Assembly (NCBI RefSeq): GCF_003026815.1
Contig: NZ_PYOG01000003.1
Span: 1 to 64,000 of the forward strand
Source: Photobacterium damselae
GTDB lineage: Bacteria; Pseudomonadota; Gammaproteobacteria; Enterobacterales; Vibrionaceae
Direction of reading: 5' to 3'
Length of the DNA stretch: 64,000 bases
Shown here: in pieces, positions 27,303-37,665 of the stretch
Position numbering within the stretch: position 1 is the first letter of the stretch
Layout: each line of letters begins with the position of its first letter
The notes under the pieces: model-generated
What the model was told of the DNA's origin: nothing
Database searches by the model: none
The model's input: only the letters and a program-made list of their open reading frames with translations
Program-made: the position numbers and the translations under genes

Positions 27303-28046
27303 ATGATCACAGGACACCGCGGTGCAAAAGCAATTGCACCAGAAAATACATTAATTTCATTTTCGATTGCCGCTCATTGTGGCGCAAAATGGATTGAGAC
27401 CGATACCCAACTTAGTGCTGACCTTGTGCCAGTTATCTACCACGATAAAAACATTAATCGTTGTACCAATGGTTCAGGTATTGTTCGCAAACTGACCGTA
27501 GATGAATTAAAAAAATTCGATGCTGGAAGCTGGTTCGACCCTCAATTTAGCGAAGAGACGATTCCGACATTAGAAGAGTTACTTATTTGCTGTGACCATA
27601 ACAACCTCAATCTGAATCTTGAAGTGAAGGTTCATGACGAAGATGAAGCTGAACTGCAAGTAGAAAAGACCATTGATGTCATTAAAGCGCATGGCTTCCC
27701 TATTGAAAAACTGATTCTATCTAGCTTTTCATATCGTGCAGTAAAACATTTTAAAGCATATTGGCCAGAAGTTCGCCGTGGCTTAATTATTGAAGAGTGG
27801 GTTCCTCAAATTGACCGCCTTGATGAAGAGTTAGAGCTTTTCAGTATCCATTTGGATCACCACCTATTAACTGAAAGCCTAGCTTCTGAAATTAAAGCAG
27901 CAGGAAAAGAGCTTCATATCTGGACAATGAATGATTTAAACTCAGTGATGAAATTTCGCCGCTGGGGTGTAGATAATATCATCACAGATAACCCAGGTGA
28001 TTTAATCCCGATCGACAGTGCTTTCGATCTAGGCTATAGCGAATAG
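27303..28046 (+). CDS. Glycerophosphodiester phosphodiesterase (UgpQ-like)
   Basis: A 247-residue cytoplasmic enzyme that hydrolyses glycerophosphodiesters to glycerol 3-phosphate and an alcohol. The catalytic start GHRGAKAIAPENTLISF, then WIETDTQLSADLVPVIYHDKNINR and NLEVKVHD, carries the paired histidines and metal-binding acids. The C-terminal strand (LHIWTMNDLNSVMKFRRWGVDNIITDNP) is also typical. No signal peptide is present, so it resembles UgpQ rather than the periplasmic GlpQ. A terminator follows. Confidence 0.93.
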   Translation: MITGHRGAKAIAPENTLISFSIAAHCGAKWIETDTQLSADLVPVIYHDKNINRCTNGSGIVRKLTVDELKKFDAGSWFDPQFSEETIPTLEELLICCDHNNLNLNLEVKVHDEDEAELQVEKTIDVIKAHGFPIEKLILSSFSYRAVKHFKAYWPEVRRGLIIEEWVPQIDRLDEELELFSIHLDHHLLTESLASEIKAAGKELHIWTMNDLNSVMKFRRWGVDNIITDNPGDLIPIDSAFDLGYSE

Positions 28047-28062
28047 CTTAATCTTTTCATCA

Positions 28063-28106
28063 CATCTACCTAGGTGATTCAATTAAACTTAGGTAGATGC
28101 TTTTCT
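28063..28106 (+). terminator. Terminator of the phosphodiesterase gene
   Basis: CATCTACCTA at 28063-28072 pairs with TAGGTAGATG at 28090-28099, followed by CTTTTCTT. The remaining 260 bp before the antiporter gene hold no recognisable element. Confidence 0.85.
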
Positions 28107-28369
28107 TAATCAATTGAACGTTTCGGCAATATCTATTATTGAAATTTATCTTTCCACAATATTTGCCCGCTAACATATGAAAATTAATTAAAATACCCTC
28201 CTATTTTATTCATCCCCTATTCAAATAATATCCAATATTTTTATAGGGATTAATGCCAAGCTGATTGTCACTGATTTTGGTCTAAGAATCGATTTTTTCT
28301 GTCTATAGTTATTAGACGGCGTTAGGTCTTGCTAAGTGAACCATAATCCGCCATGGAGAGTTGTACCCT

Positions 28370-29650
28370 ATGTCTGTATACGACACCATTTGTATTGTCG
28401 CAGCAATTGCTGTTTTTATTTCAATGTTCAACCATAGGTTTGGTAAATTTCAAACCACGATAGCCATCACTGGTTGGTCTATGATCATCGCTTTTAGCAT
28501 CATGCTATTAGGCAAAATGGGGGTGATTGACTTTAATGACGAGCATTATCTGGTTCAGTTAATGAACAACATCCAGTTTGATGATTTCTTACTTAAAGGT
28601 GTTTTAGGCTTCTTATTGTTTGGTGGTGCTCTAAATATTGAGCTTAGTCATCTTAAAGACCAAAAAATTGAAATATCCATTCTTGCTCTTGCAGCAACCT
28701 TATTTTCGACCTTCTTTATTGGCACGCTTTTGTGGGCTATCTTAGCGGTAATAGGCGTTAATATCGGCTACATATATTGCTGCTTGTTTGGTGCTCTTAT
28801 CTCTCCAACAGACCCAATAGCCGTGTTAGCGATTGTTAAGAAACTGAAAGCGCCACAGCGTATATCAACTCAAATTGAAGGCGAATCACTGTTTAATGAC
28901 GGTGTCGGTTTGGTCATCTTCGTCACTCTATTTGAGGTCGCATTCGGTAACCACGCTCCAACCGTTTCCGGTACTGTCGCCCTATTTATTCATGAGGCCG
29001 TTGGTGGTATCGCTTATGGTTTAATTATTGGCGGTATATTCCACTATTTAATTAAGCATACCCACGACAGCATGATGCGCCTAATTTTGACTATGCTGGT
29101 TCCAACCTGTGGTTATGTTATTGGTGAGCAATTAGGGGTATCAGCGCCATTAGCCATGGTTACTGCTGGTATCATCATTGGTAACTGGACTCGTTCACTG
29201 ATCAGCGCAGAAGAATCACATCAACTTAGCCACCTGTGGGAATTAGCAGATGAAATCTTAAATGCGATTTTGTTCCTATTAATCGGCTTTGTTATGGTGA
29301 CTTTCTCTTTCCATGCCGTAGATTTAGTGGCTGTTATCATTGCTATACCTTTAGTATTGTTGAGTCGTTATATCAGCGTTAAGCTCTCTTATGTCGGTTT
29401 TGGTTTCTTTAGACGATATAACCCAATGTCGGTGAAAATCTTAACTTGGGGTGGTTTACGAGGCGGTCTTGCTCTTGCTATGGCGATGGCGATTCCAACC
29501 GGGATCCCAAGCGGTTTTGAAGGCGTTGATATCAAAGAGCTTATTGTTTTAATGACCTATGCGGTGGTTGTCTTTTCTATCATTATTCAGGGTTCTACTA
29601 TTACCCCAATGATTGAAAAAGCTAAAAAATACGAAGAAACCGGTTATTAA
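28370..29650 (+). CDS. NhaP-type sodium/proton antiporter (CPA1 family)
   Basis: A 426-residue inner-membrane cation/proton antiporter. The ion-binding helices show GALISPTDPIAVLAIVKKL and QIEGESLFNDGVGLVIF, the paired acidic motifs of CPA1 exchangers. The segment ILTWGGLRGGLALAMAMAIP is the conserved arginine-bearing helix. These proteins expel Na+ or K+ for protons and help in salt and pH homeostasis. GGAG precedes the ATG at 28370, which I prefer to the TTG three codons earlier. It ends in a strong terminator that runs up to the stop of the convergent gene. Confidence 0.93.
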   Translation: MSVYDTICIVAAIAVFISMFNHRFGKFQTTIAITGWSMIIAFSIMLLGKMGVIDFNDEHYLVQLMNNIQFDDFLLKGVLGFLLFGGALNIELSHLKDQKIEISILALAATLFSTFFIGTLLWAILAVIGVNIGYIYCCLFGALISPTDPIAVLAIVKKLKAPQRISTQIEGESLFNDGVGLVIFVTLFEVAFGNHAPTVSGTVALFIHEAVGGIAYGLIIGGIFHYLIKHTHDSMMRLILTMLVPTCGYVIGEQLGVSAPLAMVTAGIIIGNWTRSLISAEESHQLSHLWELADEILNAILFLLIGFVMVTFSFHAVDLVAVIIAIPLVLLSRYISVKLSYVGFGFFRRYNPMSVKILTWGGLRGGLALAMAMAIPTGIPSGFEGVDIKELIVLMTYAVVVFSIIIQGSTITPMIEKAKKYEETGY

Positions 29651-29704
29651 GATCTAGCACCTAACAAATATCCAACAGCTTAGATGCATCGCGATATATT
29701 GATT

Positions 29705-29748
29705 ATACCGACCCAATTAATTTAACGTTGATTTGGTCGGTATTTTTA
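29705..29748 (+). terminator. Terminator of the antiporter gene
   Basis: ATACCGACC at 29705-29713 pairs with GGTCGGTAT at 29735-29743, followed by TTTTTA. It touches the last bases of the convergent toxin-like gene. Confidence 0.88.
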
Positions 29749-30111
29749 TATCCAATCTATCGCACAATTAAGATTGGATAAGTTTTCAATCGCTAGATGA
29801 GCATCTCGGGCAGGTGTTTTTCGTGTTGTCTTTAAAAAACCATGAAGAATAATCAGATTATGATCACTTCGAGCAAAAAGAATACGAGCTGACTGCTGAC
29901 CACAATCGATACGTAGCTTATAAATTAGACCTTTATATTTCCAAATCTTAGGATTCAAGGTTTTTAAACTCTTGCAAGGGATAACATCACCATACTCTTT
30001 GTAGCGAGTAAACTTACTGCGGATCAAGCTCAAAAATTCTGTTGGGATAGATTGAAAGAAAACAGCTAGTGGATCGACATGTTCATTAAGAGAAATAATT
30101 TGGATTTTCAT
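29746..30111 (-). CDS. RelE/HigB-like (Gp49 family) toxin-like protein
   Basis: A 121-residue protein whose C-terminal half (KIWKYKGLIYKLRIDCGQQSARILFA, then LIILHGFLKTTRKTPARDAHLAIENL) reads like the phage-derived Gp49/HigB branch of the RelE fold. These are mRNA interferases that form toxin-antitoxin pairs. The usual basic and aromatic residues at the end are present. No HTH antitoxin gene follows: the stop lies inside the antiporter terminator. Nor is one visible on the 5' side. So it is either an orphan toxin-like gene, a relative that has lost toxicity, or paired with a distant antitoxin. Confidence 0.72.
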   Translation of the reverse strand: MKIQIISLNEHVDPLAVFFQSIPTEFLSLIRSKFTRYKEYGDVIPCKSLKTLNPKIWKYKGLIYKLRIDCGQQSARILFARSDHNLIILHGFLKTTRKTPARDAHLAIENLSNLNCAIDWI

Positions 30112-30329
30112 TATTAATAGTCATTTGAGTATATTTTTCAGTAAAACAAATCATCAAGCCATTTTCGAATCAATTTTTCTGAAGCTTTGCTTTAATAATC
30201 TTTAACCATTCATTGACCCAATCAATACAGCATAGGTATATACTATATTAAGTATTCAAATTAAGTCGCTCTCACTAAAACTTATGAGATAACTTGATTA
30301 TTAATCTTAATGACTCAATGGATGAAAAA

Positions 30330-30908
30330 ATGAAAGGAAAACGATTTTCTCTAACTTTACTGTCTTTGTTTGCTCTACCTACTCTAGCAGCAACGCCTAG
30401 TTTTGATTGCACCAAAGCCAGTAGCAGCGTCGAAGAACTTATCTGCTCAAACAATGAATTAGCAACATTAGATAACACATTGAATACGGTTTACAAACAA
30501 GCGATGGCAAATTATCCAAGTACTGAAAAGAAACAGCAAAAAGCCATGCAGCGTGGTTGGATTAAAGGCCGCAACGAATGTTGGAAAAGCAGTGATGTGC
30601 TATCTTGTGTTGCAGATAATTATCGAGACCGGATTCTAGAATTACAAATCACAGGAGGCTTACTTAAAGCGCCTGAAACCATTACTTTACAATGTAATAA
30701 TGAAAAACAACCCGTAACAGTCGCATTTTATAACCAAACCGATCCTTCAAGTATGGTTTTTACTATAGGTGACGATCAACTTATAGCTCAGCAACAGCCG
30801 ACGGCCAGTGGTATCCACTATTCTGGACAAAATCTAGAGTACATTGAACATCAAGGTAAGATTGATATTACTTACATGGCGAAAAAACTGCACTGCCTAG
30901 TACAATAA
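30330..30908 (+). CDS. Fused LprI-like and MliC-like lysozyme inhibitor
   Basis: A secreted protein of 192 residues. After the signal peptide (FSLTLLSLFALPTLAA) comes a cysteine-bearing helical domain: FDCTKASSSVEELICSNNELATLDNTLNTVYKQAM, then QRGWIKGRNECW. This is the LprI/DUF1311 pattern. The C-terminal 75 residues (ITLQCNNEKQPVTVAFYNQ to HCLVQ, with an S-G-I-H-Y-S stretch in place of the usual SASGARY) resemble MliC, the inhibitor of c-type lysozyme. Both families block host lysozyme, so the protein may guard the wall. There is no lipobox. I favour the ATG at 30330, which has GGA ahead, over starts up to 36 nt upstream. Confidence 0.78.
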   Translation: MKGKRFSLTLLSLFALPTLAATPSFDCTKASSSVEELICSNNELATLDNTLNTVYKQAMANYPSTEKKQQKAMQRGWIKGRNECWKSSDVLSCVADNYRDRILELQITGGLLKAPETITLQCNNEKQPVTVAFYNQTDPSSMVFTIGDDQLIAQQQPTASGIHYSGQNLEYIEHQGKIDITYMAKKLHCLVQ

Positions 30909-30971
30909 TATGTATTAGACTCTTCTCTTACTGCACCATTAGTAGGCTTAAATTGAGAGTGATGAGTTAAA

Positions 30972-31003
30972 TGGCCCAAATGCAATGTAATATTGTTGGG
31001 CCA
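30972..31003. terminator. Shared hairpin between convergent genes
   Basis: TGGCCCAA at 30972-30979 pairs with TTGGGCCA at 30996-31003 between the lysozyme-inhibitor-like gene and the aminotransferase gene. The T-tracts on both sides are short. Confidence 0.55.
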
Positions 31004-31022
31004 ATTGCTAATTCTATCCCTC

Positions 31023-32201
31023 TCAACTTACCTTCACTAGTGCATTAGCCAGATAATCAATATGCTGTTCTTGTAATCCAGCAATATTAATTCTGCCATC
31101 ACCTACTGCGTAAATAGCATATTCATCACGAAGTCGTTGGATTTGAATAGGAGATAGGCCTGTCACAGAAAACATACCTTTATGTTGAGCTATAAAATCA
31201 AACTGGTCAGAGCCTAAATTACGAACCGCAACAGCAAGTTGATCTCGTAATCCGATAATTCGATGATTCATACTGATTAGCTCTTGCTGCCAAATACGAG
31301 TCAAATCCTCGTTCGTTAGAATATCGGCTACCAGTGCCGCACCATGATCGGGTGGCATCGTATAAGTTGAACGAGCTAATGTCAGAATACGTCCTTTTGC
31401 CTTTTGTGCATCAGATAATGTAGCCCCTATTACTATGGCAGCTCCCGTACGCTCACGATATAAGCCAAAGTTTTTTGAACATGAAACAGCAATGAGCATC
31501 TCTTCTACATGGTTAGCCATATACTTTAGACCAAGACCATCTTGCACTAACCCATCGCCGAACCCTAAATAAGCCATATCTACAAAAGGGGTAAATCCAT
31601 TTTTAACCGCAAGTTCTGTCACCGCTTTCCAGTCTTCAAAGCCAATATCAGCTCCTGTTGGGTTATGACAACAGCCATGCAACAAAACAACATCGTCTTT
31701 ACCTGCAGCAGCTAAAGCATTTAGCATGGCTTCACTATTAACTTGCTTGCTCTCTCGATCAAAGTAAGGGTAAAACTTAACCTTCAAACCAGCCGCTTCC
31801 ATAACCGGTTTATGATTAACATAGCTTGGATCGGTAAGCCAAACAGTTGTATTTGGTTGAGCAACACGCATTAAATCAGCCAGCATACGCAGTGCGCCAC
31901 TACCACCTGGAGTTTGAACACCAGCGGCACGGCTATGAGCTTGTGTACCTGATAGAAGCAGGTCTATCATCACTTCATTAAATAACTCATACCCTGCTAG
32001 TCCAACGTAAGACTTAGTTTTTTGGCTTTCAAGTAATCTCTCTTGGGCCAACTTTACCGCAGCCATAATGGGCGTTTCACCCACACTATTACGATAAACA
32101 CCAATACCGAGATCGATTTTCGTATCACGAGTATCTTCTCGAAATGCTTGGGTCAACGACAAAATAGGATCCAGTTGCGCTGGTGCTAAGTCTTTAAACA
32201 T
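31023..32201 (-). CDS. Aromatic/aspartate aminotransferase (class I)
   Basis: A 392-residue PLP enzyme that moves amino groups between aromatic or acidic amino acids and 2-oxoacids. Family blocks include the N-terminal DLGIGVYRNSVGETPIM, HGCCHNPTGADI, the PLP lysine in SCSKNFGLYRERTGA and the C-terminal GRINIAGL. The length matches AspC/TyrB, and the sequence is closest to the TyrB/AspC group without allowing a firm choice. The ATG at 32201 has GGA ahead. Single gene. Confidence 0.92.
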   Translation of the reverse strand: MFKDLAPAQLDPILSLTQAFREDTRDTKIDLGIGVYRNSVGETPIMAAVKLAQERLLESQKTKSYVGLAGYELFNEVMIDLLLSGTQAHSRAAGVQTPGGSGALRMLADLMRVAQPNTTVWLTDPSYVNHKPVMEAAGLKVKFYPYFDRESKQVNSEAMLNALAAAGKDDVVLLHGCCHNPTGADIGFEDWKAVTELAVKNGFTPFVDMAYLGFGDGLVQDGLGLKYMANHVEEMLIAVSCSKNFGLYRERTGAAIVIGATLSDAQKAKGRILTLARSTYTMPPDHGAALVADILTNEDLTRIWQQELISMNHRIIGLRDQLAVAVRNLGSDQFDFIAQHKGMFSVTGLSPIQIQRLRDEYAIYAVGDGRINIAGLQEQHIDYLANALVKVS

Positions 32202-32368
32202 ACAATCAATTCCATTTAATTTTGTGAAATTTTATTCACGTTATCACTTCCTTTTTGCAACGTCATTAAAAAGTTGATCCAGATTAAGAATTGGTTCAAT
32301 AACATGGTGAAGTGCCATCACTTATCTACACTAAACAAAGGGAAAACGCCTAATCATTGGGAGGCGAT

Positions 32369-32677
32369 ATGAAAAATAACTTAGATATCATCACGCTACT
32401 CTCCGCTTACGAGAAAATCTGTAAAAATGGGAAATTAACTGAGAGAGGAACCGAACTGAACGGTATTATCTGTAGTGAAAGTCATGATGGTTATAACGTG
32501 TATTTTGCTGATGAAGAAGTCAGTTTGGATATCAATTTTCACAACACCTATCGCTTTTCAACAGTAAGTAAAGAGCACAATATTAATCATACTCAAGCTG
32601 ATCATGTTGATGTCGATGAAAAGAAAATAAAAACCTTTGTTAGTAAACTTCAACATATTAATGACGCATACAATTAA
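32369..32677 (+). CDS. DUF3081-like small protein
   Basis: A 102-residue soluble protein that resembles DUF3081, a small family known from vibrios and relatives: LDIITLLSAYEKICKNGKLTERGTELNGI, then YNVYFADEEVSLDINFHNTYRF. It has an extra acidic-histidine insert (SKEHNINHTQADHVDVDE) before the C-terminal helix. The function is unknown. The ATG at 32369 has GGGAGG ahead and is better than the TTG upstream. Confidence 0.7.
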   Translation: MKNNLDIITLLSAYEKICKNGKLTERGTELNGIICSESHDGYNVYFADEEVSLDINFHNTYRFSTVSKEHNINHTQADHVDVDEKKIKTFVSKLQHINDAYN

Positions 32678-32683
32678 CGAAAA

Positions 32684-32716
32684 AAAGCCCTTACAAAATT
32701 GTATAGTAAGGGCTTT
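32684..32716. terminator. Bidirectional terminator
   Basis: AAAGCCCTTAC at 32684-32694 pairs perfectly with GTAAGGGCTTT at 32706-32716 between the convergent DUF3081-like and fadA genes. Confidence 0.9.
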
Positions 32717-32749
32717 AGCTTATATGCTGAAATTTAGGATTCTAATAAA

Positions 32750-33916
<1,167 letters not shown>

Positions 33917-33927
33917 TTATCCCTCTC

Positions 33928-36075
33928 TTATTTTGTATAAAACGTTTGTTTTTGTTGCGCACGATTTAGAATACCTTCAGGAATCTGGTATAGCGTTCCT
34001 AAATGTTTAAATGTATCAGCTAACGAGATCAGCTTCTCCATACCAAGTTGATCCATGTAGTAGAACAAACCACCTCTAAAGGCTGGGAAACCCGTTCCAT
34101 AAAGCATGGCAATATCAGCCTCTTCAGGACTTGCTACAATGCCTTCATCGAGACAACGAACCGCTTCAAACATCATAGGAAGCATCAATCGCATCATCAT
34201 TGTTTCAGCGTCATCCTCACATTGAGAGGCAGCAAGTTTGGCAATCAATTCATCACTTTGAGTATTGCGCAGAGGTTTGAGGCGTCCCTTACGATCTGCC
34301 ACATGTTGGTAAAAACCTTGATGGTTCTTCTGGCCCAAATATCCCTCATCGACTAAGGTCTGAATAATATTTTTTTGCGGTTTTTGTAATCGACCAGGGA
34401 ATGCATCGTCCATAACATCAATACAGTGCGCTGTTGTATCAAGCCCTATAACATCTAGCAGCATTGCAGGCCCCATTGGCCAACCGAACTGCTTTGTCAT
34501 GATCTTATCGACAATAGAGATATCAGCACCATCAGTCAGTAGTTGGTTAAATGCAAGGAAGTACGGTGTTAAACAACGATTGACCAAAAAGCCTGCACAA
34601 TCATTGATAACAATTGGTGTTTTTCCAAGTTGTTTTACATATTGAACCGCTTTATTGATGGTTTCATCTGATGTTTTCTCTCCCTTAATCACCTCAACCA
34701 ATGGCATACGATGAACAGGGTTAAAGAAGTGAATTCCGCAGAAATTTTCTGGGCGTTGTAGTGAGTTAGCCAATCCTGAAATATTTAATGTTGAGGTATT
34801 AGAAGCAATCAAGGCATTTGGGGCTTTCTGTTCAATATCTGCCAAGACGTTTGCCTTAACATTTGGGTTTTCAACCACCGCCTCAATCACAAGCTCTGTC
34901 TCCGCTAATGAGATATCATGCAGTGTTGGTTGAATTCGATTTAAAACTTGTCCCATTGCTAGCGGTGTTTTTCTTTTCTTAGTAACTTGCTTCGCTAACA
35001 GTTTATTTGCTTCTTCTAGACCTAAATCCAACCCCTGCTGATTAATGTCTTTTAAATGAACATGCATGCCCTTATCAGCTGAAACATAAGCGATACCCCC
35101 ACCCATAATTCCAGCACCAAGTACAGAAATATCATTAAGAGGCTTTTGCTCTGAACTGAATCCTTTTGTTTTAGCTTTTACTGCCATATCACTTAAGAAC
35201 ACAGATACCAAAGCATCAGCAACGCCCGTCTTAACACATTGACATAAGTGCTCACGCTCAATAGCCAGAGCTTCATCTCGACATGATCCTGCGGCTTTTT
35301 CAATGGCATTTAGCATAATCATTGGAGCAGGATAGTGTTTACCTGCGGTTTTAGCGATCATGCCTTTTGCAACACTTACTGACATACCCAGTTCGTATTG
35401 ATTCATTCGCAGCGATGATAATTTCTCTTTTTTACGCTCTTGCCAATCTAACTCACCTTTAAGGCATGAATCCAAAACATGAATTGCAGCTTCAACTGGA
35501 TCTTGTTTATTGGAATCAATCACACCATCAGCGAAATGGCATGTCAGCGCTTTACTTGCATTAAATTTCTTTCCAGTCGTTAACCATTGCAATGCAGTAT
35601 CTAAACCTAATAGTCTTGGCAAACGCGTTAGGCCACCCCAACCAGGGAAAATACCTAATTTAACTTCAGGGAAAGAAACAGCAGCATCGGTGGTCATCAA
35701 ACGGTAATCAGCAAGTAGAGCTAACTCTGCACCACCACCTGCAGTAAATCCATTTAGCACGACAACTTTTGGTATATCTAAATCTTCAATACGGTTATAA
35801 ATGCTATGAACCCATGTTAGATAGTCATTAACCGCTTGTTCTCCCTGGGCAAAAAGAGCGCGAAACTCTTTTACGTTTGCTCCACCGCAAAATAGCTTTT
35901 TATCAGAACGAATGATCAAACCAGAAAGATCAGATTGATCTATCGTATCCAATATTATTGATAGTTCTTCTAACGCAGCCTTACCTAACGTATTTACGCT
36001 ATCTTTGGTTGAGGATAAAATTAGCTCACCAAAACTTTGGTTGCGTTTTAATTGAAAATATTCGCCTTGGTACAT
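33928..36075 (-). CDS. fadB: Multifunctional fatty-acid oxidation subunit FadB
   Basis: The alpha subunit of the beta-oxidation complex, about 715 residues. The N-terminal part is enoyl-CoA hydratase/isomerase, with catalytic glutamates in GGGAELALLADYRLM and FPEVKLGIFPGWGG. From about residue 310 follows 3-hydroxyacyl-CoA dehydrogenase, with the NAD loop VLGAGIMGGGIAY and the base in HFFNPVHRMPLVEV. I start it at 36075, where MYQGEYFQL matches the family and GAGGGA lies ahead, not at the longer upstream frame. It is somewhat divergent from E. coli FadB and co-transcribed with the CoA-transferase 16 bp upstream, which suggests a dedicated pathway. Confidence 0.93.
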   Translation of the reverse strand: MYQGEYFQLKRNQSFGELILSSTKDSVNTLGKAALEELSIILDTIDQSDLSGLIIRSDKKLFCGGANVKEFRALFAQGEQAVNDYLTWVHSIYNRIEDLDIPKVVVLNGFTAGGGAELALLADYRLMTTDAAVSFPEVKLGIFPGWGGLTRLPRLLGLDTALQWLTTGKKFNASKALTCHFADGVIDSNKQDPVEAAIHVLDSCLKGELDWQERKKEKLSSLRMNQYELGMSVSVAKGMIAKTAGKHYPAPMIMLNAIEKAAGSCRDEALAIEREHLCQCVKTGVADALVSVFLSDMAVKAKTKGFSSEQKPLNDISVLGAGIMGGGIAYVSADKGMHVHLKDINQQGLDLGLEEANKLLAKQVTKKRKTPLAMGQVLNRIQPTLHDISLAETELVIEAVVENPNVKANVLADIEQKAPNALIASNTSTLNISGLANSLQRPENFCGIHFFNPVHRMPLVEVIKGEKTSDETINKAVQYVKQLGKTPIVINDCAGFLVNRCLTPYFLAFNQLLTDGADISIVDKIMTKQFGWPMGPAMLLDVIGLDTTAHCIDVMDDAFPGRLQKPQKNIIQTLVDEGYLGQKNHQGFYQHVADRKGRLKPLRNTQSDELIAKLAASQCEDDAETMMMRLMLPMMFEAVRCLDEGIVASPEEADIAMLYGTGFPAFRGGLFYYMDQLGMEKLISLADTFKHLGTLYQIPEGILNRAQQKQTFYTK

Positions 36076-36091
36076 AAATGAATCCCTCTTT

Positions 36092-37399
36092 TTACAGCAA
36101 GCCAACTGCTTTTGCTTGTTCTATTAATTCATTACGAAAATCTGGATGAGCAATCTTAATCAGTTCTTGAGCACGAGCATTTGTTGTCAAACCGCGAAGA
36201 TCGGCATAACCATATTCAGTCACAATAATCTGAACATCATTACGGAGAGTTGTAATTGGAGTACCAGCAGGAAGAGCCAATTTTATGGTTGAATCAACAG
36301 TTCCAGCTTTTTTGTCTGTATGGGTAGAAGCCAATGCAATGATAGAAAGGCCATTGTTTGACATACGCGCGCCACGAACAAAGTCAACTTGCCCACCAGA
36401 ACCTGATATTTGTTGATGCCCAATCCCTTCTGATGCTACTTGTCCGGTTAAATCCACCATGATGCAGGTATTGATAGAGACAAAATTATCATTTTTAGCT
36501 ATTTCGACAGGGTCATTAACAACACAGACATCTCCTATCTCAATATTGTCATTACCATCAACAAAATCGATAAGCTCTTGAGATCCAGCAGCAAAAGCCG
36601 CTACAATTTTGTTAGGTTTATAATTTTTACGAGAGCCGTTAATTACCCCTAATTTACAAAGTTCCATCATAGATTCAGTAAACATTTCAGTATGAATACC
36701 CAAATCTTTATGATTAACCAACCCCATACCTAAAGCATTTGAAATTGTACCGATACCAATTTGGATCGTTGAACCATTAGGAATGAGTGGTAACACATGG
36801 TCTGCAATATTTTTTTCAATTTGACCTGGCTGTTCAGGTTTTGGCCCTGCAATGGGATGATTACCAATTGCAAGAAAATCAAACTCATCAACATGAATTA
36901 AGTTATCTTCATTGGCAATAAATGGTTGATATTCATTGATAATCCCTATAACAAGCTCGGATGATTCGAGACCATATTTATTACCTACACCACCACATGC
37001 GCCAAGAGATACATAGCCAGCTGCATTTGGAGGTGTGACCTCAATAACTGAAACATTACAATTTGCTTGCTTTAACACTTCATCTGCATTGGACAAATGA
37101 TAAGGAACAATTTTCGCATTTCCACCATGCTGAAATTTCTTTTCTAACGGCCCCATGAAAAGACTATTGTAATTAAGATGACCAAGATATTCAGGTTTTA
37201 AGAATTCATAAGGGTAAGTTAATAGGCCTGCATATAAAGTGGTGCCTTCTAATTCTGATGCATTTTTACTTAGTTCTTGAAGAAAATAGACTGGGACTGA
37301 TAAGTATCCACCAGCCCATACATTATCTCCAGATTTTATTTTATTTGCAGCATCTTCTAAAGAAATGATTTTATTATCACAATTATTATAAACGTTCAT
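36092..37399 (-). CDS. Acetyl-CoA hydrolase/CoA-transferase family protein
   Basis: A 435-residue CoA-transferase of the acetyl-CoA hydrolase/4-hydroxybutyrate CoA-transferase family. The catalytic glutamate lies in HTEMFTESMMELCKLG. GSGGQVDFVRGA and IIVTEYGYADLRGLTTNARA are the C-terminal family blocks. It would activate a free carboxylic acid by exchange with acetyl-CoA and hand the thioester to FadB and FadA, which follow in the same operon. AGAGGA precedes the ATG at 37399. A CRP-like site lies upstream. The acid it uses is unknown. Confidence 0.9.
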   Translation of the reverse strand: MNVYNNCDNKIISLEDAANKIKSGDNVWAGGYLSVPVYFLQELSKNASELEGTTLYAGLLTYPYEFLKPEYLGHLNYNSLFMGPLEKKFQHGGNAKIVPYHLSNADEVLKQANCNVSVIEVTPPNAAGYVSLGACGGVGNKYGLESSELVIGIINEYQPFIANEDNLIHVDEFDFLAIGNHPIAGPKPEQPGQIEKNIADHVLPLIPNGSTIQIGIGTISNALGMGLVNHKDLGIHTEMFTESMMELCKLGVINGSRKNYKPNKIVAAFAAGSQELIDFVDGNDNIEIGDVCVVNDPVEIAKNDNFVSINTCIMVDLTGQVASEGIGHQQISGSGGQVDFVRGARMSNNGLSIIALASTHTDKKAGTVDSTIKLALPAGTPITTLRNDVQIIVTEYGYADLRGLTTNARAQELIKIAHPDFRNELIEQAKAVGLL

Positions 37400-37519
37400 T
37401 GTATGTCCTCTTATATTCTAGACACTTTATCTGTTCCACAACTTGATAATATCGAATATAAAAAGACTATTTTTTCTTATCCTGCCATAAATTTAGCCTA
37501 AATTGACAAATATATAATA

Positions 37520-37535
37520 TATGACATGAGTCACA
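37520..37535. promoter_or_regulatory. Candidate CRP binding site
   Basis: TATGA.CATGAG.TCACA at 37520-37535 differs from the CRP core TGTGA.N6.TCACA by one base. It lies in the divergent gap between the CoA-transferase operon and the AraC-like gene and could tie the pathway to carbon catabolite control. Confidence 0.45.
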
Positions 37536-37665
37536 CATTTACATAACAAATAATTCTTTTGCGTTTATTTAAATATGAAATAGTTTACCGCCAATTATTA
37601 CGCTCAAGATCAAATAAATTTATAAATATCCTTGTATAATGAATTTAAGTATAAGGAAATATTTT

